From contig CM034546.1 of assembly GCA_020055645.1 (NCBI GenBank), forward strand, positions 111,011,375 to 111,075,374: 64,000 nucleotides of DNA. Direction: 5' to 3'. The notes beneath the pieces are model-generated. The model searched no databases and had not been told where the DNA came from. It was given only the letters and a program-made list of their open reading frames with translations. The position numbers and the translations under genes are program-made. Shown in pieces: positions 47,901 through 61,803 of this stretch. The stretch is from Tomocerus qinae. Taxonomy: Eukaryota; Arthropoda; Collembola; Entomobryomorpha; Tomoceridae. Position 1 is the first letter of the stretch. Each line of letters begins with the position of its first letter.

Positions 47901-50900
47901 GAAACAGTAGGCCAGAACATTGCCCAAGGGATGGTGATGAAACACTGATGCACAACATGCAATACATGATCTTTGACTCCTGGTTGGGCGTAATTCTCAG
48001 CATAAAAGTTCCATAAGTAAGAAAACAGTACCGATGTTCCTAAACCGTAATAAAAATTATAGTATATTCACAACACTCTAAAAACGTTGGTAATATTAAG
48101 TATTAAGTATCATTTTTATGTATAAACAGTTAGTACCCGGAAGTGTCTCCGCTAAAAACATTACACAATCGGTAAAATCATTCATGTAAACCATAGCAAG
48201 TTGGGAATCTGTGCTGATCCAAGGAAGTAATACACTTGAAGGGTCGAAATTCATTTGCTGTATCCACTGAGAACAATGTTGCTGGATAATTTGTTGACTA
48301 TAAGGCATTATCCACGGTGAATATATATCTCGAATAATTGGCCAGATTGCTTCCACAACTGTTAATTAAAATTAAAACAACAAAAAACATATGCTAATTA
48401 ATAACAATTGCACTGCTTACATTGTATACTAACACACAAAAATAAATGATTTATTTTAATATAAATGACATTATTTACTTTTGTGCGATAACATTCCCTT
48501 CGAATTTCTTAAGGATGAAGCTACAACGGTATGAGAAATGATCTGTATGAAACAGGATAACGGATCTATATAACTACGATACTTCGGATACAGTCCATAT
48601 ATTCCGTGAGAAAGTCTTTCCTTAGTGAAATGACTAGCAAGCATCTGGGCAGTTTCGATCAACTGAAACAAATTAAATAAAAATTGCTTACAGAAAATAA
48701 ATACAAAGGATTGTGAAAGATTGCTGAAAAAGAACCTCTTGATGTTGTATAACGTCGGCTTCAGTAGCAAATCGTTTAGCTTCCCGTTTGCGGCTGCAAG
48801 AATCCATTCCAGGACGAAATTTGATCATATCCCTACTGAGGCTGTTAAAAAAGTCATACCACACAACCAGTGGAACACATTGTTTTTCACTGCTGAGCAG
48901 GAGGTAGTTTAAAATTTCTCCGTAGTGTTGTGGAAAGTCATATAACAGAATAATCTTCAGATGATTTCTGTACGTGTCATGGACCATTAGATTACCCATC
49001 TCCACACCTCCTTCTGTCGTTAGTGCTTTCCACATGTGTGATATTAGCAATGATCTCTCATTTAATTTTGGCTTGGTACTTTTCAACCAAGAACCAATGT
49101 CAAACTAAATAACAGTAAAAATTTTACATAAGTAAAGTAATTATCCTTTGCTGAACACAAAATCGGAAAGTGGAAATTATAATGCCTCGTAATGTTACAT
49201 TACCTTAGTTAGAATAACAAACGCTAAGTCTGCGTCCTTCTTTGGAATGTTAACAACCTTTTGATATATATCTAATAATAAAGTTGTTGGGGTTTTCGCT
49301 AGGTTAATGTGAGGAGCTAACGATTCAACAAGTTTTGGATTTCCCATGCACATTATAATCAGTCTTCTGCATTGAAACGGGTCGGAAGATATAAATTCTT
49401 GTCCTAATACTTCTAGAAACGAAGAGAACAGCTGTCTAGTTGGAGGATAAAATTCTGTTTCTGGGCACAGCATGCCAACAATGAGGTAAAACAATTCCAC
49501 TCCAACAGCTTGCAGTTTACTTCTAGTGGGATCTTGAGATGAGACATTGCGAGATTGTATGATAATGTTACTAGAGTAAAATTGGAATGAAATTAGCTTA
49601 CTTCCATAAAACTTATGAAAGATTTTTTCAAAGTGGAGAAATGGAACTGTACGTGATAAAATCTTCAACGAAGACGGCTGCTATACAGACGCATTCATCA
49701 GGTGGCTGAACACCTTGGTTGCTAATTAAAGAATGATACTCTACACGATTTTGCTGGATTTGATGACCCACCCGTTCATTTAATCGTGCTTCCGAAAACT
49801 GTCAAATCATCAAAAACATTACTTTGAAATTGATTAATAGTTTACCCAGGAAATCAGACATTAAAATTAGGCTCAAATAATATATCCTGTAAAATTCAAT
49901 TCTTTGTTCACTTTAAAAACAACATGCGCAGGTCCAGAACATGATTTCCATTTCTTGGCTCCACCGCATCTTGCATTCACAAGAACTTCAGTTTTCACAT
50001 TGGAATATAGATCCGGAAGGATTTCACAGTAGAAGCAATCCAATGCGGTATGCTGAGATATTCGCATAGAGAATGATCTAAAAATAAAAAAATATATCAA
50101 TTTTGTAGCTATGTATAAACGCTTGATTTGATTTTGTCGCAATACTCAAATTCAGCTTACTCAGCAAATCCTTTCAAAACATCTAAGTAAGATTTCACTG
50201 TTTCAGTCATCGTCTGAACATCGATAAACATATCTGACGTAGCAACAGGCAAAACTTGGTTAAATATGGGAACAGGTGGAGGTTGTAATGGTTGGTCATA
50301 AGACTTTAATCGTTTCAGCAACTCTTCTTTTCTACTGAAACTGTCATTCCAGTGAGAAACTCGCACTATTCTCGGGGCTTCTAGCCAGCAGTTGCGAAGA
50401 ATAAAAGAAATGTGGGAAATTGCTGCGTCCTTTTCAGATTGCAATACAGCATCGTAATCTATGGAGTCTGTCCAATCCGCCTGACAAGTTAAAAGGGAGA
50501 AAGAATATAATGGGACAGTTAACAATCAAATAAAGCACTTAGAAAGTATGTTAGAAAAATGTATACCATGTCTCCATCAATTAAACTGATCAAGCGATCT
50601 GGCAAGTATTGAGGAGGAAGAGCAGGAGGATACAATGATTCTTTATGAATTTGTTGATCTTCAATCCATAGAGTAAATGCAGTGGATATCCTTGATGTGA
50701 ATAAACATAATCAATAAATAATTTTCTCAAAAATATATCATGCAAAACCCAATTAAATGACATTAAATTTTCCGTCTGTTTTATTAACCTTAAACACGTT
50801 CTGTGAAAATTCAACAGTAACTGTGGATTTACAGATTGATTATCTTCCCTGTCAGACAGGGATGCTTCGATTGTAGTAACATTTTCAGTATGAAAGGCGA

Positions 50901-53900
50901 CTAGCTCATGAAGTCGTTTTTTTAATCTCTTCAAAAATGCCGTGTTAATCATGCCTTCAAAAAATCTTTCTCCAACTCCATTCCGGTGTGGGTGGCTAAG
51001 ATAAAAAATAAACGATCATTATAAATAGAAAAATAAACGATCATCATAAATAATACTAGGGCATCTAAAATCTAATTTATTCCCATTAAATTATATCCAA
51101 CCATAAACATACCCAGATTCAACTCTGTGCAGAAAACGTAGAAAAAATTTCTGCCATATTAACAGCCCCAGCTCATGACCGATGGGCAAGTCTAATGCTA
51201 GTTGGGCACAGCGATAAATCGTTAAAAAATTTGATGTTGTAAGAAATTTCGAAGTATTGGAGGCTTTCTAATAATAAACCATAAATAAGAGTCGTTAATA
51301 AGTCAAGTCAATATTAAGATTATAAATATTTCTATTCAAATGTAGTAATAATATAATTTAAACATACTTTGACTGCTGAGTCGATGGAACATTTTGGATT
51401 CCCTAACGAATTGCACATAGATTTCCAAAACCCTGTGTTATTTTCCAATTCTATCTCAATGGACAATATTAAAAAGAAGAAATAAGGCATTTGAGGATAG
51501 GACGGCGAAGGCAATAGCGTAGTTGTCGTAGGGGACCAGCTGAAAAGAAACGCAAGTCCAGATTGACTTGCGTTAGGAATTTCCTAAGAAAAATATGGTT
51601 GTTTGAGAATTTTATGAAAATTTTTCACGATTATAAGACAATAATACCTTGTATAACGACATGAAATGCTCTTTTATAAAGAATCGACAATCACTTCTTG
51701 AAAATGAATACTTTGCTAATATATCCAATAAATAGATGATGTTATTGTCTTTATTCCAATTGTCAATTTTTGTCAAAACTTCTGTCCATAATCGCACCAG
51801 TCGCTTTTCGGTAGTCCTTAATCTACCACACAAAAGACCAAATTAATCATCATGCAGTGACACACACCTGCGTAGTTAATACAGTCAAATGAAGTAAATA
51901 CCTTTCACATTGATGAAGCTGAGCAGAAATCATAGCACCCAGCATATTAGTGTAACGACCAGGAAATTCTGCTACTATCAAATTCTTTGCCATTCTAACA
52001 TAAGTCGAATCAGCCCCAAGTAATACAGTCATTATACTGCGGAATCTGTAATTAAATATACTTAAAAATTTAGAATTTTCCATATTTAAAATTTCGTTTT
52101 ATACATTTTTTAAATATCTAGCTTGAACTTACTTCTCATGTTTGTAAAGCGATTCTCTAGCACCAACGAATAACGGAGTTAGATAAAAAAGCGTATTAAT
52201 CACAGACTCATATTTGGAATGTCGCACCAAAGTGTCTAGGTAGTTAAAGCCATTTGAACACAATAGAGGCAAAGAATGCCCTAAAGGAGTGATCAGTAAT
52301 GTTACTAAACATCCAAGAAGATTGCTTTCTTCAACAGACTTTCTTAAAGGTTCCAATTCTCTATTGCCCTCAAATGTAGGGAGTCTCTACAGATTTTCAT
52401 AGATCAATCTCATATTAAAGGCCATTAAAACCCCCATTAAAATGTACTTACCCTCAACGTATCGGTCAACCCTGTGGTATACTTATTGCTTCTGTCAAAA
52501 AAGTGCAAATGAAGCCGACTTATGATTTCCCAGCCCCACAATAAGTAGCCATCAGTTGTTCTAGTGACTTGCTTTACACTTTCTGTTAATATACTTTGAT
52601 TCTTCTCCCATTTACACTGTAATTCCACCACAAGTAAGGCAACCTAAGACAAAAACACAATAAAATATAAAAAGAGTCTCTAAAAGATAACTTTTAAATT
52701 CATACAAACAAAATTACTTTTAGGTGAAGCTCGTAAGGCAGAAATAACTCTCCGCTATCATCAAAATCCCAATTCATGGACTGGATAATAAAACGACTCA
52801 TCTGATTTTCTACGGTAGTCACAGAAAAATTGAGCAACCAATGCGATAGCAGATTTAGGTCCATTTCATCAGGTTTCCATGAATCAAAAGCAAGCTCTTT
52901 CAATAAAAATAATGACATCTGTAAAAACATAGAGTACACAATAAAGTGTTTTTCAAGGTTTAATCATGCATTGTAGCAGCCAGGATACTAATTTATCACC
53001 TTTTCAAGGATATCCATTTTGGGCTTTATTGTGTGCATCAAAACTGATATCAACCCTGAATATTTATGGGTAAGGCTACTGAGCAGATCACGAGCATTTT
53101 TCGAACAACTATCTTTAGTTAAAGGACTTAAGAACCCAATCTGCAATAAAAACGATATACGGGCTTTAGTAAAAGAGCAAAAAATTATCTAAACCCACAA
53201 TTGCGCATATTTATGGTTTGATAAAATAGCGACCTGGAAAAGGTGGAGGGTAACAATACGGACAAAATCGCTTTCTTTTCCTTCTCTGGCAATAGCCATA
53301 TTGGAAAGTGCCGTCAATAAGTAGAATCCATCTGATTCATTCATTGAGATCAATTCATTTTCAAATTCACTTGAAATATTGTCATTTCTTTCACTGTTTT
53401 CATCAAATACATCCCACTTTGTCAGAACATGATATATCTCCCATAGCATATTAGTTGAAACAAAATGAAAAGGCAGTGCGGCAAGAAATTGTAAAGTTCC
53501 AACATTTTTCCCTCTTACTAAAATTGACACAGTTCTCAAGAAGAATGAATCATATTCTAAGGCGATTTTTTCTTTTGTATCCAGTGCATGGATGTTAGTT
53601 AAAAAGTTTTCGACATGTTCAGTTACGTATTGAACAGTGTGGAGCATAAGGCGTCCTAGTAGTTTGACAAGCTGCCTATACCTATAGAATGAAAAGACAA
53701 GTAAAATTAAATAGTTATAGTACCTATATTTTATACACATTTATCCCATTTACACAATGACACAAATAATATACCTGTCTGTGTAGTAAGAAACAAGCCC
53801 ATCTCCAAAAATATCTACAAGTTGAGATGAAAATGCTAATAATTTTAAAAGACCGTGCTCTGACGTTAGTCGGATATCATATTCATCGCCATCCTCATTT

Positions 53901-55769
53901 TGGTAGATGAACAAAATTCGGCGAAATATCCTATCGAAAGGAACCTATAAAAACGTTCGCATTTGAATATTGAGTTCACAGGTTAGGTCATAAGTAATTA
54001 TATATTTTTGATGCTGATATTTCAAATTACTAGGAATAAAATTACCTGTTGAAGCATTCCTATGAGATCCCTTTCCTTAAAAAACGAAGCATCTTCAGGA
54101 TCATCTTCTCCATCACTGTCTACAAGGACCCATTGATGATTTGACTCTGAATGGCCAACTACATTCGTTAAAGTCATATCCATTTGATATTGCTTCAAAA
54201 ACTCATCTCTTTTGGGAACAGGGTTGAGAATTGTTGACAATAAAACTAACGCATAATCCAAATTTAGATGAGCAAACGTTGCACCACAGGCCGAAGCAGA
54301 GCCAAGTACTGGTATAATAGGAACTTGTATTAATGGAGAAGCCCATTTAGCAACAGCTCCTGGAGGACATCGGATAACGTGATTCAAAACAAATAAGTTA
54401 TCATCCAATGTAGCCATTCTTTGCAATAGCGACACCGAGTTAGTTAGCCAACATTGAACATCACTAATAAACATTTGATTCGCTACTGATTTTCTGACAA
54501 AAATAAATAAAACTGAAATACATATTTTTAACAACTGAGCACACAACTGAATATCACGAGTTGGATACCCCGTAGCATAGCCTTGAACATCAAAGCTTTG
54601 CAGATTAATATGGTGAAAAGATTTGTAGAAAAAGTTATTTATTTGAGCTTTACTAAGCTGTACAGAGTACGTATATAAGGAAAATGAGTCTTTCATTAGT
54701 TCCTTAATTTCTTTTAAATTTCGACCAAGTTGCGTAAAAACTGTAGTTTCAAACGAAGACATGTGGTACTTGTGAGTAGCTACTACATTATTTTTGTCAA
54801 CGCATACTGCATTTTGGGAAATATTTTCAGTTGTTACTCGCCAAACATCTTTTTCACAGTTTTCACATTGATCCCGAAGGGATGAAAGAGTCTTTTCACA
54901 GGAAGATAGTTGATTACAATTTCTTAAATAATTGCAAAGCAATTCGTACAATTCGAAGCTTTCATAGCTAAACTTGACTGTGTCCAGAAATTGCTTTACA
55001 TTTTCTTCCTTGCCATCAAGCAAATAACTGTCATATAAAGACTTGATTTCAGAAGTTGTATATGCCGGAGGGCGTAAAAGCACTCTTGGTAATTCACAAG
55101 TTTCATGGGATTTTAATTTCAATCTAGAACTAATTTCTTCTGTAGAAGCAGGGGTAAAAGTGTAAAACTCAGATGATTCACACTTGATTGGTGCTGTTGG
55201 CAATGCTTCTTCACAAGGATCTACTGCTTGTTTTAAATCTTCAAGCTCTTCCAGACTTTCTGTGGCAAGAGATGGATAAATTTTGATTTTCACTTCAGTG
55301 CTTACATTCACTTTCGTATTAGATGTCGATGTCTTATCGGAAATATTTAATACAATAGTTTCTACGGATGAAGTAACCGGTATATCAGTTGCAGCAGAGT
55401 TAACTGGAGAGCTAGACGTAATATCCGTGGCTCTAACGGATATTTCAACTATGCCCTCAGATTCCGACGGAATTGTATTTTCTTTTGCTGAAACTAGCAA
55501 ACTTTCTCCAGCTTCAACTCCTACAACTGATGAACTAGTTGTTTCGTTGTTGTCGGAATCAAGAAGTGCATCTGATGACAATTCGTCCAACCTTATGCTG
55601 CCAAATTCTTCAAGGACAGGAGGTTCTGGGACAGAGTCATCTAATTCTGCTGCGCTCTAAATTTTACGAAACAACAAATTATATACATCATTTTCAAAAT
55701 ATAAAAAATTTCTTCCGTATTCCTTACCACAGCCGCCTTTTTTCGCGTTTTTTTCTTTTGTGCTTCCAT
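44965..55769 (-). CDS. EPG5: EPG5, ectopic P granules protein 5 homologue (autophagosome tether)
   Basis: Thirty coding exons: 55769-55728, 55656-54046, 53944-53775, 53681-53234, 53140-53000, 52918-52718, 52643-52452, 52386-52133, 52045-51902, 51822-51648, 51583-51368, 51267-51113, 50995-50789, 50690-50567, 50480-50161, 50077-49912, 49798-49648, 49532-49204, 49104-48736, 48662-48479, 48358-48137, 48039-47879, 47762-47577, 47496-47333, 47267-47029, 46952-46725, 46610-46349, 46248-46036, 45420-45295 and 45184-44965. Together 7,620 nt, or 2,539 residues; the human protein is about 2,580. EPG5 is a Rab7 effector that tethers late endosomes/lysosomes to LC3-positive autophagosomes before SNARE fusion. 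Family blocks include the basic start MEAQKKKTRKKAA, LNHVIRCPPG, HQWVLVDSDGEDDPEDASFF, FYPPTRQLFSSFLEVLGQEF, LTKFDIGSWLKSTKP and WGLLGALGLGKVSQLSI near the end. An acidic Ser/Thr-rich region follows the start. The junction between exons 17 and 18 uses a weak donor (GTTCCA); an alternative pair (49653/49522) also keeps frame. Confidence 0.95.
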
Positions 55770-58700
55770 ATTTCTAATGGGAGTGGCTGGTAGGTTGGTA
55801 AATCCGTAACACCAATTATATCACACCAGTAGTTCTAGATTACAGATGTCCTATGTAGCAATAATTTAAAAATTAACTTATTTAAACTCAATATTTTCCA
55901 TGCTAAAGTCCATTGCCAATTGCACATATCTTGACATATACATGACACAAGGATAACTCACATGACGAATCTGGTGAATATTCCATGGATGATATTTTAA
56001 CAAAGTGGCTTTAAAAGCTAATGTTCAATGTTATGTTGACAAGAAAAGTTCTACCATGCGGTAGACGTCAGTATTTTGGATTATCTATTACATTCAATAT
56101 TTGAAATTGCATTATAATATTTTGAAATTCTCTACAGATACGTTTAAAGCATATTTACATATACTCAAACCTACGGATATTTCGATCTATCATCTTTTCG
56201 ATGATATACAAAAAATAGCAGGAATTAAATTTTTTAGAAAATGTAAAAAAATATACTACTACTATATAGACATTCAATAACATATTTACAGCACAATAAT
56301 AATAAATGATAAATCACTTACCTCACCTTAGTCTTGGTTATAAGGTAGAAATGGTAGAATGCAAGTTCTTCCAGTATTACTACCACCAAACATATTTTAT
56401 TGACTAGCTATTGCTATATTAACTGTTAAATACTGCTGAAGGATATTTACATGCATCTGCATCCCAATATTCTTAATCAGGCGTAGTAGTTTTGTAATGT
56501 GTAGTAGACTGATAGATTGAACTTGAAAACTACAATTTTGTTTACTTCATCCCGTGAGTATGTGTGTGAATTGGCGAATCTAGAAATCGAAAGAAACAGC
56601 TGTGCTACGCACGTGCTCACAATATTGTATGTATCTATAGGTAGTCTTTCATTCGTTTACACCATTACACAGTACCATGAATACGCAGCGTATCAAAAAA
56701 TTACTTCGTACACTACTGCAGTAGTAGAGTAGAGTAGACTGTACGAGTAGGCACTAGGCAGTAGGCTAATGGCTTATACTACTCCACTGATCTTTACCCA
56801 TTTCTATTATCAAACCTGCAAACAATCTACAGACTCTAATATTTATTTATTAAAAGCTACTACTGTTCCTCACAAATATTAATTTTTATACAAAAATCGC
56901 CTTTTCTTACTTTTGAAAATGGTTACATCGTAAATCATAATCATAATCTTAGATTATGACTTCATGGGCTTTCACTTCAATGACTGATTGTGGTGTCCCG
57001 TCTCACTCTCATTAACGCCTTTGTTGCATGAAAATAGAGCATCAAATTATTGTTCGTGTAAATTGACTTTTGAACTAGACACAATTAGATTACTGAAAAT
57101 GAGATTACTGTATATTTACTAATTCCATTGCTTTCATATTAATATGAATCCCAGAACACGTCGACATAATAAATATTATAATGACTTGTTTTTGCTACGA
57201 ATGTTTTACACTAATTAACCATCTTATTATCTTGATTTAAGTATTAAAAAGGTAGTCGCACAAAAAAATTCATTAGCTGACAAACCCGGATGGAAACAGC
57301 AAAAAACATGACAAAATCGAACAAGTTTTCACGGATTTGCTATAAAAGTGGTCCAAAAATGCTAGTTTACAACCTAATGGACCTAAAAGGCAGTCCTGAG
57401 ATTTTAATCTCAACCAAGAACAAACGTATGGATTGATGCATGGGACTGAACTTACTCTCACACTTACATAACAGACTGTCACATAAAACTTGTAGTACTA
57501 CCTCTCCTACTTTTTTACTATTTTTCTATTACTTTTAATAACCGTACTCATTTTTTGTAGAATGTGTAAAATGATATCAAAGTATATTTTATTACTTTTC
57601 TATGTTTGGGATTTTGATTTTGATAATATTTGAGAATTATCTACACTTAAACCATGGGCGAACAGTATCCTTTTTATTACGTGGTACATAAACGGAAAAT
57701 ACATTTACAAATTAATCTGGAATACTGTATTTTAAAATCCAATTGATCAAATCTAATAATGACTTAGTTATCTATTAAATTGAAAATTATATGTAGGTTA
57801 ATAACAATTTGCATGAAGTTCTTATAAAGACTGGAATAAAATTGTTAAAAAAGAAACGCAGAAATAGATTTCTTAAAAAATTGAACCACAGTAAATCTTT
57901 CATTCTGTCAAACAGTAACTAAAGAGAATGGAGAAAATGCGTTCCTTGTTATAACATTTTGGGATACAACTCAGTAATATTTTGCGAGTTGAGATGGACA
58001 CACTTTTTGCAAAGAGAAGAGGAGTGTGAGAGTATATTATATTTTACAGTATGCTAAATACTTGGGATTTTTAAAACTTTTTTAAATGAACACTTGATAT
58101 GGAGATGGAGATTGATACTATTCTACGTCTTAAAAACCACAAACACATGCCGAAACTGTGACATATGTCTAGACTTGGAAGTCCATAGAATATGACATCA
58201 AAAAGATGCCAAATATTCAGACATGTAACAATCTTATAATAATATCAATATCTCGATATAGTAATTACAATTTAACATGTTTTAAAAACATTTGTTATTG
58301 ATTTGACTTGTTAGATAATAAATGGCTTACCTGTTGGAAGAAAACATATGTTCATTTGCATAATCGGTACTACCAATAATTTTGTCTGTAGCCAAAAAGT
58401 ATTACAAAGCATCAATATGGAGTTTTATGTGAACATTCATGTTAAATGTATATGGTGACCTGTGTGGTAAGTAGCATATTATTGTATCTTGTATCCCTCT
58501 ATTTTAAACTTGTTTATACCTAACGAATGTTTACAGATTATTATTTAACTCACCTTTATCTATATAATTCCAAGTTGCTATTTCAGCAAGTTATACTTAG
58601 AATTTGATCTAAAATCTTCTTCAACTACAATATATGTTAGGATAGTCTATATTAACTGAATTCTGTTCTTAATATAACTAGTAATTAGTATATACATTAA

Positions 58701-60699
58701 CCCAATGTGATTCGAACGTAACATGAATTTAAAATCAATTACAATCTACAAAGAACAAAAATAATATGCAAAAGTAGGCAGCTACAAAAATAAGTACTGT
58801 TACGTAAATACTGTTAGCTAATAGTGAATGAACTATTAAACAACAATAAACGTTTTTCCTAACTGACTTTGGTCGAATAGAGCAATCGAAGTACAATCAT
58901 AATATTCATATATATTACTGTTCCCACTAGATTATTTCACTGATATGGAATTTTAGAGATATGTAGACATTATCTTTAATAAATGTATCATATGTGCAAT
59001 TTAAACAGTTATACAACTTATATCATCATAAAACTTATGTGATCTTTCACTATCTGGTTGGCACTTAATAAGCATACTATTGTTATCAGCAAACCACTTC
59101 ATTATTCAGGAATTGCATTGGTTAGATTACTGTATGTAAGAGGTTTGTCCCTCTGTCTGCACGTATCTACCATTTTCTCCATGCATTAAATTATTGCACG
59201 ATAATTTTGAAAAAAACTAATATTTTTGAATTTAATCTTCGAATTATGAAACATAGCCAAAACATAGATCGAGTTCGTTAGTGGGCCAAATCGATGGTAC
59301 CCTCTCACTATGTTGCAGGGGCTACCTTAAATGGTCATGTCTAAATGTTGGTCTTAATGAGGGGCGGGGCTTAGCTTTGATAGTTCTTATACCACTATAA
59401 TATACCACTATAAATATGCAATTAAAATCTCTACATCTAACGTTAAGCACATAGCCGCATCTTTACTATGTGACAATTCGAATGATGTATAATATATGAT
59501 TGCTCTCTGTCGATAGCGTGTACGTTTAAAAATCAATTAGAAAAATATGAATAGGATTTTCAATGTGAAATTGAAGCGTGAAAGAGAACAAACCGACCGC
59601 GGTGGTACATGTAAGTGCAACACATTGCCCCTGTCCGGGGCGGGGGAAATCGGTAACTTTGTTTTTCTATGCATCGTAAAATCTTATTCGAAAGAAGTCA
59701 ACTCTTAAACAAGTTTTGTTATACTCTGTGAAAATTACCTTACACCTGTCTGAGGAAGTGGGTATCTTTCGTTCTATACATTGTAGAAAGTCGTGAGACA
59801 GCTCTTTTGAAAGAGAGTAGCCTATTATATAATATTTTCGACTGACACACACATGACAATGTTATCACAGTTTATTCAAATGTTTTTCAAAATTTTTGCA
59901 CCATATGACCTCGTTGTGACCTTTGACGTCCGATTCTAGTTCTACATCTACATCTGTGTTTCCACAGTTTATTAACAATTAAACCTACTTCTCCCAAATC
60001 CATATAAAATATATCATTTGCATTGGTTTACTAAATACTATCTATACACTTAGCACTGTTCACATTACTTGTGTACACTGTGTCATAAGTATTCTTATAT
60101 ATAGCCTTACTTAAAAGAAGCATATATTAACAGTAATGTTTTAAACATAAGCTCCACCCTTAAACAGCGCAAAGTAATAACAAGGAAGGAAAACTCGCCG
60201 GATTCTTAATTCTTTAGTCAAAGAAAACTGAGCACAAGATGTTCATTTGTATTCAAGCTACATTTCTCTGTATAAGTAACCGTTTCCTCAGTACTACGTA
60301 CAGAGATTAGCCAAACCATAATTTGATAAAATTACGATTCGTTTACTAATATGTAACTTATGTAACACATTTCAATTGGCCTTAATATTTCATAATCTTG
60401 AAGACTAGTTACAGTTACGCTGTTCCTGGCTAATCTGATTGATTTTTTGGAAAAACCATTTCTCTGTGACTTGTGAAAATCTTCATTGGTTAAAAGGTAT
60501 GTTTCACTGGCAATCCACCATACATGGTACAATCTTACAATGGAGAAACAAGTAATAATAATACATCAACCAATATGCACTCGATCTTATAATTTTATAA
60601 GTAAACAAATGTCAAAATCAAAAATAAATGCCTTACAACAGTCTACTAACCATAAAAAATTATACATTTAAATAAACTTAATTATTTAGTATTATTATA
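55770..60699. other. intergenic upstream of EPG5, no feature seen
   Basis: The EPG5 promoter must lie at the left end, but no core element stands out. The rest is AT-rich with only short open frames. No splice-bounded exon, RNA gene or long inverted repeat was supported. Confidence 0.4.
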
Positions 60700-61803
60700 C
60701 AGGGTGGGCCTGAATGAACCGGAATTTTAACTTTAAATCTCAATAATTCTGGAATAGGTAACGTTATTGAGACTAAAATAGTAGCATCTGAAAGAGCATG
60801 CGTTTTTTAGTCAGAATTAAAATTTTGAACACAATAGTAACACAAGAACCGACTAAAGACGGGCGCGAAAAAATTAAAAACTACAAAATCTTGTAAAATT
60901 TACATTTTGTAAAATTAAATTGCCACATTTCATGTTTGAAATGAATATGGCGAAATTTTCGAAAGAGCCAAAAATGTAAGCAATAAATAGGTAAAAAAAG
61001 TTCAAATTGAGTTTCAGCAAAAGTTTAACTTTTTTCCCAAGTTTGACCAGTTTCCAAGTCTTTCCCTTTGGATGTGGGCTGGCATTTGGTCAGGAGGCAC
61101 CTTAGGGTCATCTTCAAGTTGAATCATAGTCTTCGACTTTCTAGCATATGTTCTATCCTTCATCAAACCCCATACTGAAAACTCCATAGGGCTCAAATCA
61201 GGGGAACGCAGGGGCCATGAAATTGGACCAACTCTACCTACCTATCCACTTACCCAGGAAATGTTCATCCGCATCCATGCCCGGACATTCAGTCTGAAGT
61301 GGGAAAGATAGAAGGTCCTGCATTACCATAAAGTTTTCATAGTTTGGTAACGTTTAAAATGGTGGCCAGATTTTGTTGTTTAACATGAGAAAGTTTAACA
61401 AAAGAAAAACGGACCTAAGATGCCCACACACAAAAGGAACGACTTGGGAACGTGTCAAACTTGGGAACTAAGTTAAACTTTTGCTGAAACTCAATTTGAA
61501 CTTTTTTTACCTCTTTATTCCTTACACTTTCCGCTCTTTCGTCAATTTCGCCGTATTCGTTTCAAACATGAAATGTGATAATTTAATTTTACAAAATGTA
61601 ACTTTTACAAGATTTTGTTGTTTTTAATTTTTTCGCGCCCGTCTTTAGTCGGTTCTTGTGTTACAATTGTGTTCAAAATTTTAATTCTGACTAAAAAACG
61701 CATGCTCTTTCAGATGCTACTATTTTAGTCTCAATAAAGTTACCTGTTTCAGAATTATTGAGAGTTAAAGTTAAAATTCCGGTTCATTCAGGCCCACCCT
61801 GTA
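60698..61803. mobile_element. mariner-related element with long inverted repeats
   Basis: Element 60700-61801 is flanked by TA and starts CAGGGTGGGCCTGAATGAAC, mirrored at the other end. The arms are unusually long, about 340 bases each (60700-61045 and 61455-61801), and match with few differences. The central 410 bases encode a decayed transposase fragment on the minus strand. TA flanks and the transposase relic place it in the Tc1/mariner superfamily. It is a deletion derivative that could be moved only by a related enzyme supplied elsewhere. Confidence 0.8.
61014..61330 (-). pseudogene. mariner-type transposase fragment, decayed
   Basis: On the minus strand, the part around 61250-61196 and onward to 61014 reads GPISWPLRSPDLSPMEFSVW, then GLMKDRTYARKSKTM. 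This is the C-terminal end of a DDE transposase of the insect mariner type, where the Asp of SPDL is the third catalytic acid. The preceding stretch (61330-61260) still recalls the HF.LNVRAWM.EHFPG region of the family but needs at least one frame change. Only about a quarter of a full transposase is present and the N-terminal DNA-binding domains are gone. Confidence 0.75.

Noticed and set aside
55283..55660. 125-codon plus-strand frame opposite EPG5 exon 2
   Set aside because: Antisense shadow of a long coding exon, Ser/Thr-rich because the sense strand is.
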